Below, piece by piece: positions 1-6,876 of a stretch of 13,388 nucleotides of DNA (position 1 is its first letter; the number at the start of each line of letters is the position of its first letter). Source of the stretch: CAYHYG01 sp964360835 (GTDB lineage: Bacteria > Patescibacteriota > Patescibacteriia > UBA1558 > 2-01-FULL-52-15). Position numbers and translations under genes: made by a program. Where the stretch lies: NCBI GenBank assembly GCA_964360835.1, contig CAYHYG010000028.1, positions 1 to 13,388 on the forward strand, in the 5' to 3' direction. The notes under the pieces are model-generated. The model ran no database searches. It was not told the DNA's origin and saw only the letters and a program-made list of their open reading frames with translations.

Positions 1-1182
1 CAAGAAAAGGCCGGGGTTGTTTTTGTAAAAACCGATAATAAAGTTGAGGAAAAGTTTTCAGCTTCGGAAGCCCCAATACCCGGACTTCGTGTTTACGAAG
101 TAAGAGTTTATTTCAAGGGATTTAACGGCGAAGCCGATCATATAAGATTGAGAATCTCAATGGATATTACCCGTTTTGATAAAGTTCTTTTGCCAATACA
201 AACTGTTGATTTAATTCATCCATACTCTGACGCGGAAAATGTATCTTGCAAAATTCGCTGTATGAAACTTGAGGAAATTATCGCCACAAAATTAAAGTGT
301 CTTCTGCAAAGACAGCATGCTCCCGATTTATTTGACTATGTTTACTCAATAAAATTATTAGGCGGCAATCTCAACAAGGAGGAAGTGGTGCAAACTTTTG
401 TACAAAAAACTATTTTCGGAAAAAACCCACATGTTTTGAAAAATATCCTTCATAAAACGCCGTTTGATTATTTTAAGGAATACTGGGAGAAAACTGTTGT
501 TTGTGCAAAACAATTTATGTTTGGTGCAGATGAGGTAATAAACTTGTTTGTTGCCGACCTCGAAACTTTGTTCCGTATTTATCCTGACAATGGTTTTGCA
601 CAATTTGCATATTTCGGTTCGGAACTTAGAACGCCAATAATGAAAGCTGGGCGAGAACAAACCCTCCTAAAAATTCGCTACAAAGGAGCGGATAGGATTG
701 TTGAACCTTATTCACTAAAATATTTGCAACGAAAAGATGGCACGGAGCGTGAGTATTTTTATGTTTTCAATAAAAGTGGTGGGGATAACGAGCCAGGTGT
801 TAGATGTTTTGTTGCAGAAAAAATTGAATCAATTGAAAATACTGATGAGAAATTTACACCTCAATTTCCGATAGAGTTATCGAAGGCTGGCGAAACACCA
901 GAAAATCCATATCTTTTTGACCCAAACAGGCCGACCCCCGCTCCGCGTTCACGCAGAATATCTGGCTTATCAAGAACGCCTATACGTTCTTCATTTGGAC
1001 CAAAATATATTTATCAATGTAGCTATTGCGGAAGAAAGTTTACAAAGAGCAAGCACGATAGTAGTTTGCGGGAGCATAAAGATAAAAGTGGCTATCGCTG
1101 TGGAGGCAGACATGGATACTATGTGGACACGAAACTAGCCTTTAAACCTTTTCCAATGCCTATAGGCCACAATGCCCGTTAA
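1..1182 (+). CDS. AbiEii-type nucleotidyltransferase fused to a WYL-like domain and zinc finger (5' end missing)
   Basis: The frame is open from the left edge, so the true start lies outside; 393 codons are visible. Codons 1 to about 205 match the C-terminal half of AbiEii/AbiGii (DUF1814) nucleotidyltransferases, including the conserved block KLEEIIATKLKCLLQR followed by DLFDYV (the K...R...D..D motif). The catalytic GS...D motif would be upstream and is not seen. Codons 210-293 read as a WYL-like domain: an AGR start, an IRYKG strand, VEPYSLKY, an aromatic FYVF strand, and an EKIESIE...F.P ending. Codons 340-367 form C-x2-C-x15-H-x7-C, a probable zinc site. AbiEii proteins are toxins of AbiE-type abortive infection systems that modify RNA; WYL domains usually sense nucleic-acid ligands. 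I infer a ligand-controlled nucleotidyltransferase. A partner antitoxin (AbiEi) is not visible. The gene is AT-rich relative to its neighbours, and its last 16 codons including the stop overlap the convergent gene, suggesting a recombination junction. Confidence 0.8.
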   Translation, partial: QEKAGVVFVKTDNKVEEKFSASEAPIPGLRVYEVRVYFKGFNGEADHIRLRISMDITRFDKVLLPIQTVDLIHPYSDAENVSCKIRCMKLEEIIATKLKCLLQRQHAPDLFDYVYSIKLLGGNLNKEEVVQTFVQKTIFGKNPHVLKNILHKTPFDYFKEYWEKTVVCAKQFMFGADEVINLFVADLETLFRIYPDNGFAQFAYFGSELRTPIMKAGREQTLLKIRYKGADRIVEPYSLKYLQRKDGTEREYFYVFNKSGGDNEPGVRCFVAEKIESIENTDEKFTPQFPIELSKAGETPENPYLFDPNRPTPAPRSRRISGLSRTPIRSSFGPKYIYQCSYCGRKFTKSKHDSSLREHKDKSGYRCGGRHGYYVDTKLAFKPFPMPIGHNAR

Positions 1183-1596
1183 CAAAAATATGCTAGCTCC
1201 AATGAAACAAGGCGTAATCCAAGGGTTCGAGACAAACTGACCAGAGCAACCCACCGGATGACCGGTAGCTAATGTTTCGTAATAGCGCTTTAGAGAATAA
1301 GCAAAATTACCCCAAGCAAACAGAATACAAGCAATTACAAACAGTAAATGACGCGTCCACCCCTTCACATTATCCACCGACAGACGCCAAGCCCAGATTA
1401 GGGCGATGAGGAAACCAAAAGCGCCATAGAAACACGGTGTGGTCACAGGGTTTGGAACGATGCAGTCGTTTATCTTGAATACGGTCCCCTCAAAAGAATA
1501 AAATCTCATGAAGTCTATCACCACTGTGTAGAAAGCAAATAGAGTTCCTGCGGACAGAACTATTAAAAGCAATTTTCTTATAGCCGAAGTTTTCAT
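1135..1596 (-). CDS. Four-helix membrane protein made of two repeated halves, function unknown
   Basis: A 153-aa protein with four hydrophobic segments, roughly residues 7-28, 55-72, 82-100 and 127-146. The two halves resemble each other: each has a helix containing LFA, a polar segment with aromatic residues, a cysteine, then NP-x2-TPCF-x-GA leading into the next helix (NPVTTPCFYGA and NPWITPCFIGA). The paired cysteines (C-x9-C in the first half, C-x12-C in the second) lie in the loops and could form disulfides or a redox or metal site; that is inference. I do not recognise a named family. The ATG at 1596 is chosen over an in-frame TTG at 1602 because a TATACT box (1609-1604) ends 7 nt before the ATG, which would make the mRNA leaderless. 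It is the last gene of the minus-strand block, 44 nt after dnaX, and its 3' end overlaps the AbiEii-like gene by 48 bp. Confidence 0.75.
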   Translation of the reverse strand: MKTSAIRKLLLIVLSAGTLFAFYTVVIDFMRFYSFEGTVFKINDCIVPNPVTTPCFYGAFGFLIALIWAWRLSVDNVKGWTRHLLFVIACILFAWGNFAYSLKRYYETLATGHPVGCSGQFVSNPWITPCFIGASIFLLTGIVAYRHWKRFKG

Positions 1597-1603
1597 CGAC
1601 AAA

Positions 1604-1609
1604 AGTATA
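1604..1609 (-). promoter_or_regulatory. -10 box for the four-helix membrane protein gene
   Basis: TATACT on the minus strand ends 7 nt before the ATG at 1596, placing transcription start at about the first base of the start codon. No good -35 match is seen 16-18 nt further upstream, so the promoter is weak or relies on other contacts; read-through from dnaX is also possible. Confidence 0.45.
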
Positions 1610-1640
1610 GCGTAAATAAACTATTCCGGCTATACCCCCA

Positions 1641-3134
1641 CTAAACGATTTCTCCCCCGCCAAAAGTATCCAGAACCCGCTCTACCTCTTTATCCCCTGC
1701 TCCGTTGAACTGCTGATGATTCTTGATATAGTCAGGATCGACCAACGAATTGATAATAATCTTTCTGCCCAAAATTTTACTCATAGCATCTTCAGCTGCT
1801 TGCTTATTTCTACTCTCGCGTACCCGTTCAGCATGAAAGTCATACTGAAATCCAATACTCAAAACGTCTTTGTCCAGTTTCAACGGATGACCGACACGCA
1901 AGAAAGCTGACAAAGAGTGATTGTAGCCTTTGGTTTCATCTAGAATTTTATGCCACTGATCTGCGTTAATGATACTACCAATTTTTACATTTGCTTCTGT
2001 CCGAACACTCATTGCCTCTAGGGGCAAAGCTGCGGCTGGGAGAGTATCCTCACACAAGGTTAAGACTGCTAATTCCAAAGGTAATTGCGGCACCGAAGCA
2101 GTCCTAGCTTCAGCTGAACGATCCAGTAAAACTTCTAAAATGCGGGTTAGCTCGGCGCTTTCAAATTTCTCCGCCAAAGACCGAATAGTTGCCAGCCTGT
2201 CTTCCTCAATATCCGGCTGATAACCAGCTCCTATTACCTTGGACAATAGGACAAAGCGCACATACGCTAGACAATCAGTCAACACTTCCTCCAGATCACG
2301 TCCTTCGTTGGCCAAGCGGTGAATGTATTGAATGGCCGCGGCGGCATTCCTCTGCTGTAATGCTTCCAATAGCGTTTCGGCCTCTGTCCAGTGATTCGGA
2401 GGAATGACCAGAGAAGCAGTTTCAATCGTCACGCGTTGACCTTCTGCGATACTGATCACCTGCCCCAATAATGACTCAGCATCTCGCAGAGCTCCGTCAG
2501 ATCGACGCGCAATGGCCGCCAGCACCTCGTGAGGCACATCTACGCCCTCATCGACAGCTATCTGACGTAAACGGTCGATAATCGCTTGTACAGAGATTTT
2601 CTTGAAATCAAAGCGCTGACAGCGGGAAATTACCGTCGGAGGAACTTTACGAATTTCGGTCGTAGCCAAAATGAAAATCACATGTTTCGGCGGTTCTTCA
2701 ATAATTTTCAACAAAGCATTGAAGGCGGCCCGCGACAACATGTGCACTTCGTCTATAATAAACAACTTGTAACCTTTGCTGTTATAGGGCGGTACCTGAG
2801 CATTAGCAATGATATGCTCACGCACATTATCAACCTGAGTATGAGTGGCGGCATCAATCTCAATCACATCGAGTGATCTACTATTAATCATCTGCTGGCA
2901 GGAATCGCATTCATTGCATGGTTCGATAGTGCTGGCTTCACGCTTGAGACAATTGAGTGAACGAGCAAATAGACGCGCCAGAGTCGTCTTACCTGTGCCA
3001 CGCGGACCCACAAATAAATAAGCGTGGGCCACCTGACCACCGGCAATCTCACCAGCCAGAGTCGTCTTGATGTGATTCTGGTTAACGACTTGGGAGAAAA
3101 GTTGTGGACGATATTTTCGATAGAGTACTGCCAT
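1641..3134 (-). CDS. dnaX: DNA polymerase III subunit gamma/tau (clamp loader ATPase)
   Basis: A 497-aa AAA+ ATPase that loads the sliding clamp at replication forks. It starts with MAVLYRKYRPQ, the family's usual N-terminus. Residues 43-50 are Walker A (GPRGTGKT), Cys62/73/76/79 form the zinc module, residues 128-131 are Walker B (DEVH), and 170-172 are the SRC arginine-finger motif. Residues about 395-497 match a short tau-type C-terminal domain (W..IL, aromatic FQYDFH strand, LGRKI). The protein is shorter than E. coli tau (643 aa), and I saw no A-rich slippery site, so one product is expected. The reading frame continues 14 codons upstream, but those codons are unlike the family. The ATG at 3134 follows a TATAAC box by 6 nt and has no Shine-Dalgarno. 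It lies 69 nt after the 190-aa gene and probably shares its transcript as well. Confidence 0.97.
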   Translation of the reverse strand: MAVLYRKYRPQLFSQVVNQNHIKTTLAGEIAGGQVAHAYLFVGPRGTGKTTLARLFARSLNCLKREASTIEPCNECDSCQQMINSRSLDVIEIDAATHTQVDNVREHIIANAQVPPYNSKGYKLFIIDEVHMLSRAAFNALLKIIEEPPKHVIFILATTEIRKVPPTVISRCQRFDFKKISVQAIIDRLRQIAVDEGVDVPHEVLAAIARRSDGALRDAESLLGQVISIAEGQRVTIETASLVIPPNHWTEAETLLEALQQRNAAAAIQYIHRLANEGRDLEEVLTDCLAYVRFVLLSKVIGAGYQPDIEEDRLATIRSLAEKFESAELTRILEVLLDRSAEARTASVPQLPLELAVLTLCEDTLPAAALPLEAMSVRTEANVKIGSIINADQWHKILDETKGYNHSLSAFLRVGHPLKLDKDVLSIGFQYDFHAERVRESRNKQAAEDAMSKILGRKIIINSLVDPDYIKNHQQFNGAGDKEVERVLDTFGGGEIV

Positions 3135-3140
3135 GAGGTT

Positions 3141-3146
3141 GTTATA
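3141..3146 (-). promoter_or_regulatory. Possible -10 box of dnaX
   Basis: TATAAC on the minus strand sits 6 nt before the dnaX ATG, the same geometry as in front of the 147-aa gene. An overlapping TACTAT (3149-3144) is an alternative. No convincing -35 is present. Confidence 0.35.
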
Positions 3147-3203
3147 GTAATAAAAAAACGAGCTCTCGGCAAGCACGTCCGTAATACTGCCGTAGGTAAC
3201 CTT

Positions 3204-3776
3204 TTACGATGACTGCCAGCCGCTCACAGAGGAACCTTTCTTAATGATATTTTCCACAGCCGCCCACTTGCTGTCGGCTTCTTTCGGCACCAAAATAACT
3301 GCCTGGTCACCTTCGTCACCTTTGAAATAAGTAACGCTAGCTGTCAGTACTCGAAAGAGACTGTCTTCCACCATAACCACATATTCTCCTCTGTCTTGGT
3401 CCTTAGCTAGCATACCCATCAGACGCTTGCGCTCAACCGGACCAATCTGTTTGTAGATGAACGAACCGTTGGGATCGATAGTTAATTTCAATATGTCTCC
3501 TTCTACCAATTTTGATTTGGAGGCATAATTAGCCGGAATGGAATAGACCTTACCATCTGGACCGATCATATTCTGACCATCAAAGACGCCCTCGACAATT
3601 CTCTGACCGTCCTGTTCACTCTCACGTCCGACTTCTGAAGCTTTGGTCGCGTAGTCTACGGCCTGCGTGGAAGTTTGACCCATCAGTTCACCGAGAAGCA
3701 CCTTCATTTTCTTGAGCTCCATCTCCTGATGTAAAATCAGCGATTCCAGATCTTGTATTTTTTTTAGTTTTGGCAT
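3204..3776 (-). CDS. Conserved 190-aa protein: N-terminal coiled coil and beta-rich core, function unknown
   Basis: Residues 3-33 are rich in L, I, E and K with heptad-like spacing, so a coiled coil is likely. A polar linker follows (about 34-58). A conserved-looking core spans about 60-165, beginning VFDGQNMIGPDG, continuing with PANYASKSKLVEGDILKL, and ending in alternating hydrophobic strands (VLTASVTYF, QAVILVP). The tail is short and basic, then polar. There is no signal peptide or membrane segment, so it should be cytoplasmic. From memory, proteins with this VFDG..MIGPDG core and SKLVEGD segment recur in Parcubacteria and related phyla as hypothetical proteins; I cannot confirm this here. 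It lies between the coupling-type ATPase gene (68 nt upstream) and dnaX (69 nt downstream), all on the same strand. The start has no Shine-Dalgarno and no clear -10, so transcription from the upstream gene is likely. Its role is unknown; the coiled coil suggests an oligomeric or partner-binding protein. Confidence 0.88.
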   Translation of the reverse strand: MPKLKKIQDLESLILHQEMELKKMKVLLGELMGQTSTQAVDYATKASEVGRESEQDGQRIVEGVFDGQNMIGPDGKVYSIPANYASKSKLVEGDILKLTIDPNGSFIYKQIGPVERKRLMGMLAKDQDRGEYVVMVEDSLFRVLTASVTYFKGDEGDQAVILVPKEADSKWAAVENIIKKGSSVSGWQSS

Positions 3777-3787
3777 TTTATTTTTCT

Positions 3788-3812
3788 GACAACCTTTTGT
3801 TTTTAAGTTGTC
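3788..3812. repeat. Short inverted repeat between the ATPase and 190-aa genes
   Basis: GACAAC (3788-3793) and GTTGTC (3807-3812) form a 6-bp stem around a 13-nt A/T-rich loop, within the AT-rich gap between two minus-strand genes. No T-run follows it on the minus strand, so it is not a terminator for that operon. It could be an mRNA stability element or chance. Confidence 0.3.
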
Positions 3813-3844
3813 TCTTTGACTTTTGAATTTTTATTTTTGCTTTC

Positions 3845-6346
3845 TCACGCTGCTGTGAGCTGCATCCGACGCCGCAATTCATCTTCTACTTCTTCCCGTG
3901 GTCGGCCGTATTTGAGTCGGGATATTTCTTTAATCGTCTGTCCTAGTTGCACCTGACCCAGCTGTGGCGGCATTGGCTTGAAATTGAAGGCCGGTGGATT
4001 CTGATTATCAATCAGCAATTTGATATAGGCGTTGTGCTTTGGAATATTCAATAAGTCATAGGGTGTGAATACCGGAGCAAATTCCTTGGCCATATACTCA
4101 GCATCATCAGCACCAATCCTGTAGGCCACTTTAGTACCAACGTTGCCGAAAACCGCATCTCGTACCTGGGTGTCGCCATCCTTAACCAACTGAGCAATAT
4201 ATTGATGAGCCACTACCAAGTTGAGACGATATTTACGGGCTTCCGATAGAATGACGGCAATGGTATCGGTGATAAAGTTCTGAAACTCGTCGATGTATAA
4301 ATAGAAATCTTTGCGTTCCGTTTCAGGTTGATCGACTCGTGATAAGGCGGCCATCAAAATTTTAGCCACAATTACCAGGCCGAGCAGACTACTATTGAGA
4401 TCACCGATCTTTCCTTTGGATAAATTTACCAAAAGAATTGACTGATCATCCATCAGCTGTCGGAAATTAAAGGAACTTTGCTGTTGAGCAATTATTGGTC
4501 TCATTATATCGTTGGCGATGAACTGCGTCAACTTGCTGGTGATGTAGGGAACCATATTTGCCAGAGCTGCCTCGCCTCCGGCCTTGTGTGCTTCCTTGAG
4601 CCAGAAGTCTCTGATAATCGGATTTGTTGATTTGGACAATTTATATTTACGGAAACCTTCGTCAGACAAAACACGTGAAACCTCCATCAAAGTCGCACCC
4701 GAAGCCACATCCTCCATCATCAATAGCATAGTGTTACGCAAATACTGCTCAAACATTGGACCACCAGTTTTCTTGAGATCATATAACTTATCCAGAATCT
4801 TGATCATTTCATTGATGACAAAGGTTTTCTGCTCCGGTGTGGAGAATTCCAGCATATTCAGACCCATGGGCCGGGCGGTATCAGACGGATCAAAAACAAT
4901 GACATGCTCTGCCCGCTCCTTGGGCATCTGCGCCAAGATATGCTCGACCAAGTCTCCGTGGGGATCGATCAGGCAACAACCGTGTCCATTTTGGATATCC
5001 TGAATAATCATCTGCTCCATTAGATTGGATTTACCGGTACCGGTCTGACCGATGATATACATGTGACGACGACGATCATCATCCTTCATGCGTACCGTAA
5101 TCTGCTGGCCACGATAATCGGAAATGCCAAGAATAATGCCACGCGCTGGTAATTCTGACGGAGGAGCCGCTCGACGCGCTTCCAACCAACGAATATTTGG
5201 CGTATGCAACCAACGATTGGGCAAATGCCACAAGCCTACACATTCCTCGGCGTTCAAGACAAAAGTTGCGTGCTCATCAAAACGACGATAGAGAAAATCA
5301 CGGATAATTTTGCTGTGTGCGCTAATCTGTCGTGTCTGAAAGCTATTACCTGATTCATATATATTGAATTGACCAAAAGCATTGGCCAGAGTGCGTAACA
5401 AAGCTTCGGCGCGTAGTTTATTGCTGGCACTGGCCAAGAGACGAATATTTATATCTAACCCCGGCTTACTGGTTTTTTCCTCAATAGCTTTGGCTTGAGC
5501 CACTTGTAATTGAGTTGGCTGTTTGGCTAGCTGAGCTTCGGCGGTCTCTGATGGTTTTTTGGCTGGCTTCAAGGTAACGAAAATTCCTCCAATAAAAGCT
5601 CCCAGATAGCCAAAAAAACCATTACGCTTATGCTCAGCTTCGGCTAATGATTTGCCATGTTGCAAGCCTCTGGCCATCTGCACTGAGTCACGATGCCATT
5701 TGCCATAGCTGGATCTCATGACGTACTGAACCACCATCGACTCTCCCTCCTCCATTTTACTCAAAGAATTGGTCAATCCCTCCAGCGGATCAAACTCAAA
5801 AGTGCGAAATGTCTTGATGGGGAAAGCACTATTACGTTTCAAGGTCACATGCGTAGCCGCGATAGCACCTTGAGGCCGGAGAATATTGAAGTCTTCTACT
5901 TCCTGAATATGGACATCTGGGCTAGCTGCTTGCAATGATTGCACAAAAAAGTTGGCCATCGGCTCTGGCACCTGGGCATAGAAACTAATTTCTGCCTGAC
6001 GCGCGATGATTTCCAGAGTCCAATGATCACTACGCGCCCCGATCCAAGCGGCGAAACCTCTCTGAGCTTTCATAGAGCCTAGGCTGGCATAGAAACTCTC
6101 AATCTTGGACAATTGCTCTTGCAACCCGCGGCTATCTTTCTGTTCATCATTATCTCCATAGTGAGGCACCGTCAATAAAAACAATTTCTGGGCAATCTTT
6201 TGATCTGACAGCAGACGCTGACGTAACCAATATTTAAACACAAAAAAAGTGACAACCACTAAAAATAATAGTACAACGACGGTAATTAATGATCCGATCT
6301 CTAACCCTTCGTCCGTACCAATATAAATAATTTGTGCTAACAACAT
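3845..6346 (-). CDS. Membrane-anchored VirD4/TraD/HerA-like ATPase (type IV coupling protein type)
   Basis: An 833-aa protein. A membrane helix spans about residues 18-41 (ITVVVLLFLVVVTFFVF) and is followed by basic residues, so the bulk should be cytoplasmic. A second, weaker hydrophobic stretch lies near 242-259. The N-terminal half (about 50-400) is less conserved. The motor domain has Walker A GQTGTGKS at 433-440, the strand CCLIDPHGD just after it, and Walker B LYIDEF with Asp686/Glu687. Later come VAHQY and GNVGTKVAYR, both typical of the TraD/TraG/DUF87 family. Such hexameric pumps move DNA or DNA-protein complexes through membranes. The gene starts 1 nt after the stop of the 147-aa gene, which implies translational coupling and joint function. 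No relaxase, VirB4, VirB11 or pilin gene is visible, so conjugation is not supported; DNA uptake, export or segregation are alternatives. Family assignment is firm; the substrate is unknown. Confidence 0.9.
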   Translation of the reverse strand: MLLAQIIYIGTDEGLEIGSLITVVVLLFLVVVTFFVFKYWLRQRLLSDQKIAQKLFLLTVPHYGDNDEQKDSRGLQEQLSKIESFYASLGSMKAQRGFAAWIGARSDHWTLEIIARQAEISFYAQVPEPMANFFVQSLQAASPDVHIQEVEDFNILRPQGAIAATHVTLKRNSAFPIKTFRTFEFDPLEGLTNSLSKMEEGESMVVQYVMRSSYGKWHRDSVQMARGLQHGKSLAEAEHKRNGFFGYLGAFIGGIFVTLKPAKKPSETAEAQLAKQPTQLQVAQAKAIEEKTSKPGLDINIRLLASASNKLRAEALLRTLANAFGQFNIYESGNSFQTRQISAHSKIIRDFLYRRFDEHATFVLNAEECVGLWHLPNRWLHTPNIRWLEARRAAPPSELPARGIILGISDYRGQQITVRMKDDDRRRHMYIIGQTGTGKSNLMEQMIIQDIQNGHGCCLIDPHGDLVEHILAQMPKERAEHVIVFDPSDTARPMGLNMLEFSTPEQKTFVINEMIKILDKLYDLKKTGGPMFEQYLRNTMLLMMEDVASGATLMEVSRVLSDEGFRKYKLSKSTNPIIRDFWLKEAHKAGGEAALANMVPYITSKLTQFIANDIMRPIIAQQQSSFNFRQLMDDQSILLVNLSKGKIGDLNSSLLGLVIVAKILMAALSRVDQPETERKDFYLYIDEFQNFITDTIAVILSEARKYRLNLVVAHQYIAQLVKDGDTQVRDAVFGNVGTKVAYRIGADDAEYMAKEFAPVFTPYDLLNIPKHNAYIKLLIDNQNPPAFNFKPMPPQLGQVQLGQTIKEISRLKYGRPREEVEDELRRRMQLTAA

Positions 6347-6347
6347 T

Positions 6348-6791
6348 TTATTTTAGCTTCATCAAACGGTCGGCTTTGAGTTTGGCTTCCTTTTCCAGGA
6401 AATACTTGTCGACACCTGGTATCAGGCGCAGCCAATTCATTAGCAAATCCTTAATTTTACGCCAGTTAGCTTTTCCGCTCTGAACCAGCTGATTGATATT
6501 TATGGCTGTTTGTTCCCCCAAAATTCGAAATTTTTGCCGTTGCTCGGGCGGTAGAGTCATATACACGTCATCCAAGCCACTAGCCATAATGCCTTCAATC
6601 TCAATAACTTTTGGATCCTGAAGAGAACGCGCATTAGCCACAGTTGACTGAGATGCCGCAGCCACGTTCGACGAAGGCGTTGCTGTTTCTCGCTTCTCAG
6701 AAAGAGATTCAGTGCTTCTTTGAATCTCTGCTGTCTCAATTTGAGGTTGTTGCTCTACAGATGGAAGTCTATCTGGTATTCGTTCTGACAT
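6348..6791 (-). CDS. Small helical protein, partner of the coupling-type ATPase
   Basis: A 147-aa protein with two parts. Residues 1 to about 60 are low complexity, rich in S, E, Q and T. Residues about 65-147 are predicted helical: LPPEQRQKFRILGE, then a basic segment, then LLMNWLRLIPGVDKYFLEKEAKLKADRLM. The amphipathic WLRLIPGVDKYFLEQE-like end recalls small hypothetical proteins next to similar ATPases in Parcubacteria; that is memory, not a search. The ATG at 6791 is chosen, although the frame is open to 6932. A TATAAT box ends 6 nt before the ATG, the upstream codons are unlike a protein N-terminus, and they would cover the divergent corA promoter. It heads the minus-strand block and overlaps nothing. 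The 1-nt gap to the ATPase gene suggests a cytosolic adaptor or regulator of that pump. Confidence 0.85.
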   Translation of the reverse strand: MSERIPDRLPSVEQQPQIETAEIQRSTESLSEKRETATPSSNVAAASQSTVANARSLQDPKVIEIEGIMASGLDDVYMTLPPEQRQKFRILGEQTAININQLVQSGKANWRKIKDLLMNWLRLIPGVDKYFLEKEAKLKADRLMKLK

Positions 6792-6797
6792 GGCAAC

Positions 6798-6806
6798 ATT
6801 ATACCA
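6798..6806 (-). promoter_or_regulatory. Extended -10 promoter of the ATPase operon (leaderless start)
   Basis: On the minus strand TGG precedes a perfect TATAAT (6803-6798), an extended -10. The box ends 6 nt before the ATG at 6791, so transcription should begin at the start codon. The -35 position (about 6826-6821) does not match the consensus, as is common with extended -10 promoters. Confidence 0.65.
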
Positions 6807-6833
6807 TAAAAATGATTTTTCTGCATGATAATG

Positions 6834-6862
6834 CGGACAACAGCCGGTTGATATGGTATAAT
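6834..6862 (+). promoter_or_regulatory. Promoter of corA
   Basis: CGGACA at 6834-6839 (4 of 6 to the -35 consensus), a 17-nt spacer, and TATAAT at 6857-6862 preceded by TGG, an extended -10. The start codon is 14 nt downstream, giving a leader of about 8 nt with no Shine-Dalgarno. Confidence 0.65.
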
Positions 6863-6876
6863 AAATTACAAATAAA

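Larger units (their letters stand above)
6798..6862. repeat. 11-bp inverted repeat formed by divergent promoters
   Basis: ATTATACCATA at 6798-6808 is the exact reverse complement of TATGGTATAAT at 6852-6862, separated by 43 bp. Each arm contains one of the two divergent extended -10 elements, so the symmetry may come simply from both being near-consensus, or it may be a shared binding site. Confidence 0.7.

Noticed and set aside
1641..3134. Programmed frameshift in dnaX giving a gamma form
   Set aside because: I found no A-rich slippery heptamer in the coding strand, and the frame already covers a short complete protein.
3152..3172. Possible terminator between the 190-aa gene and dnaX
   Set aside because: Seven T follow only a 4-bp self-complementary CGAG/CTCG with a 2-nt loop, too weak to terminate.
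3135..3176. 14-codon N-terminal extension of dnaX
   Set aside because: The family begins at MAVLYRKYRP; the extra codons come from an A/T-rich intergenic stretch holding the likely -10 box.
3845..6346. Conjugative element or integrated plasmid around the coupling-type ATPase
   Set aside because: No relaxase, mating-pair, integrase or attachment site is visible, and the neighbours are housekeeping genes.
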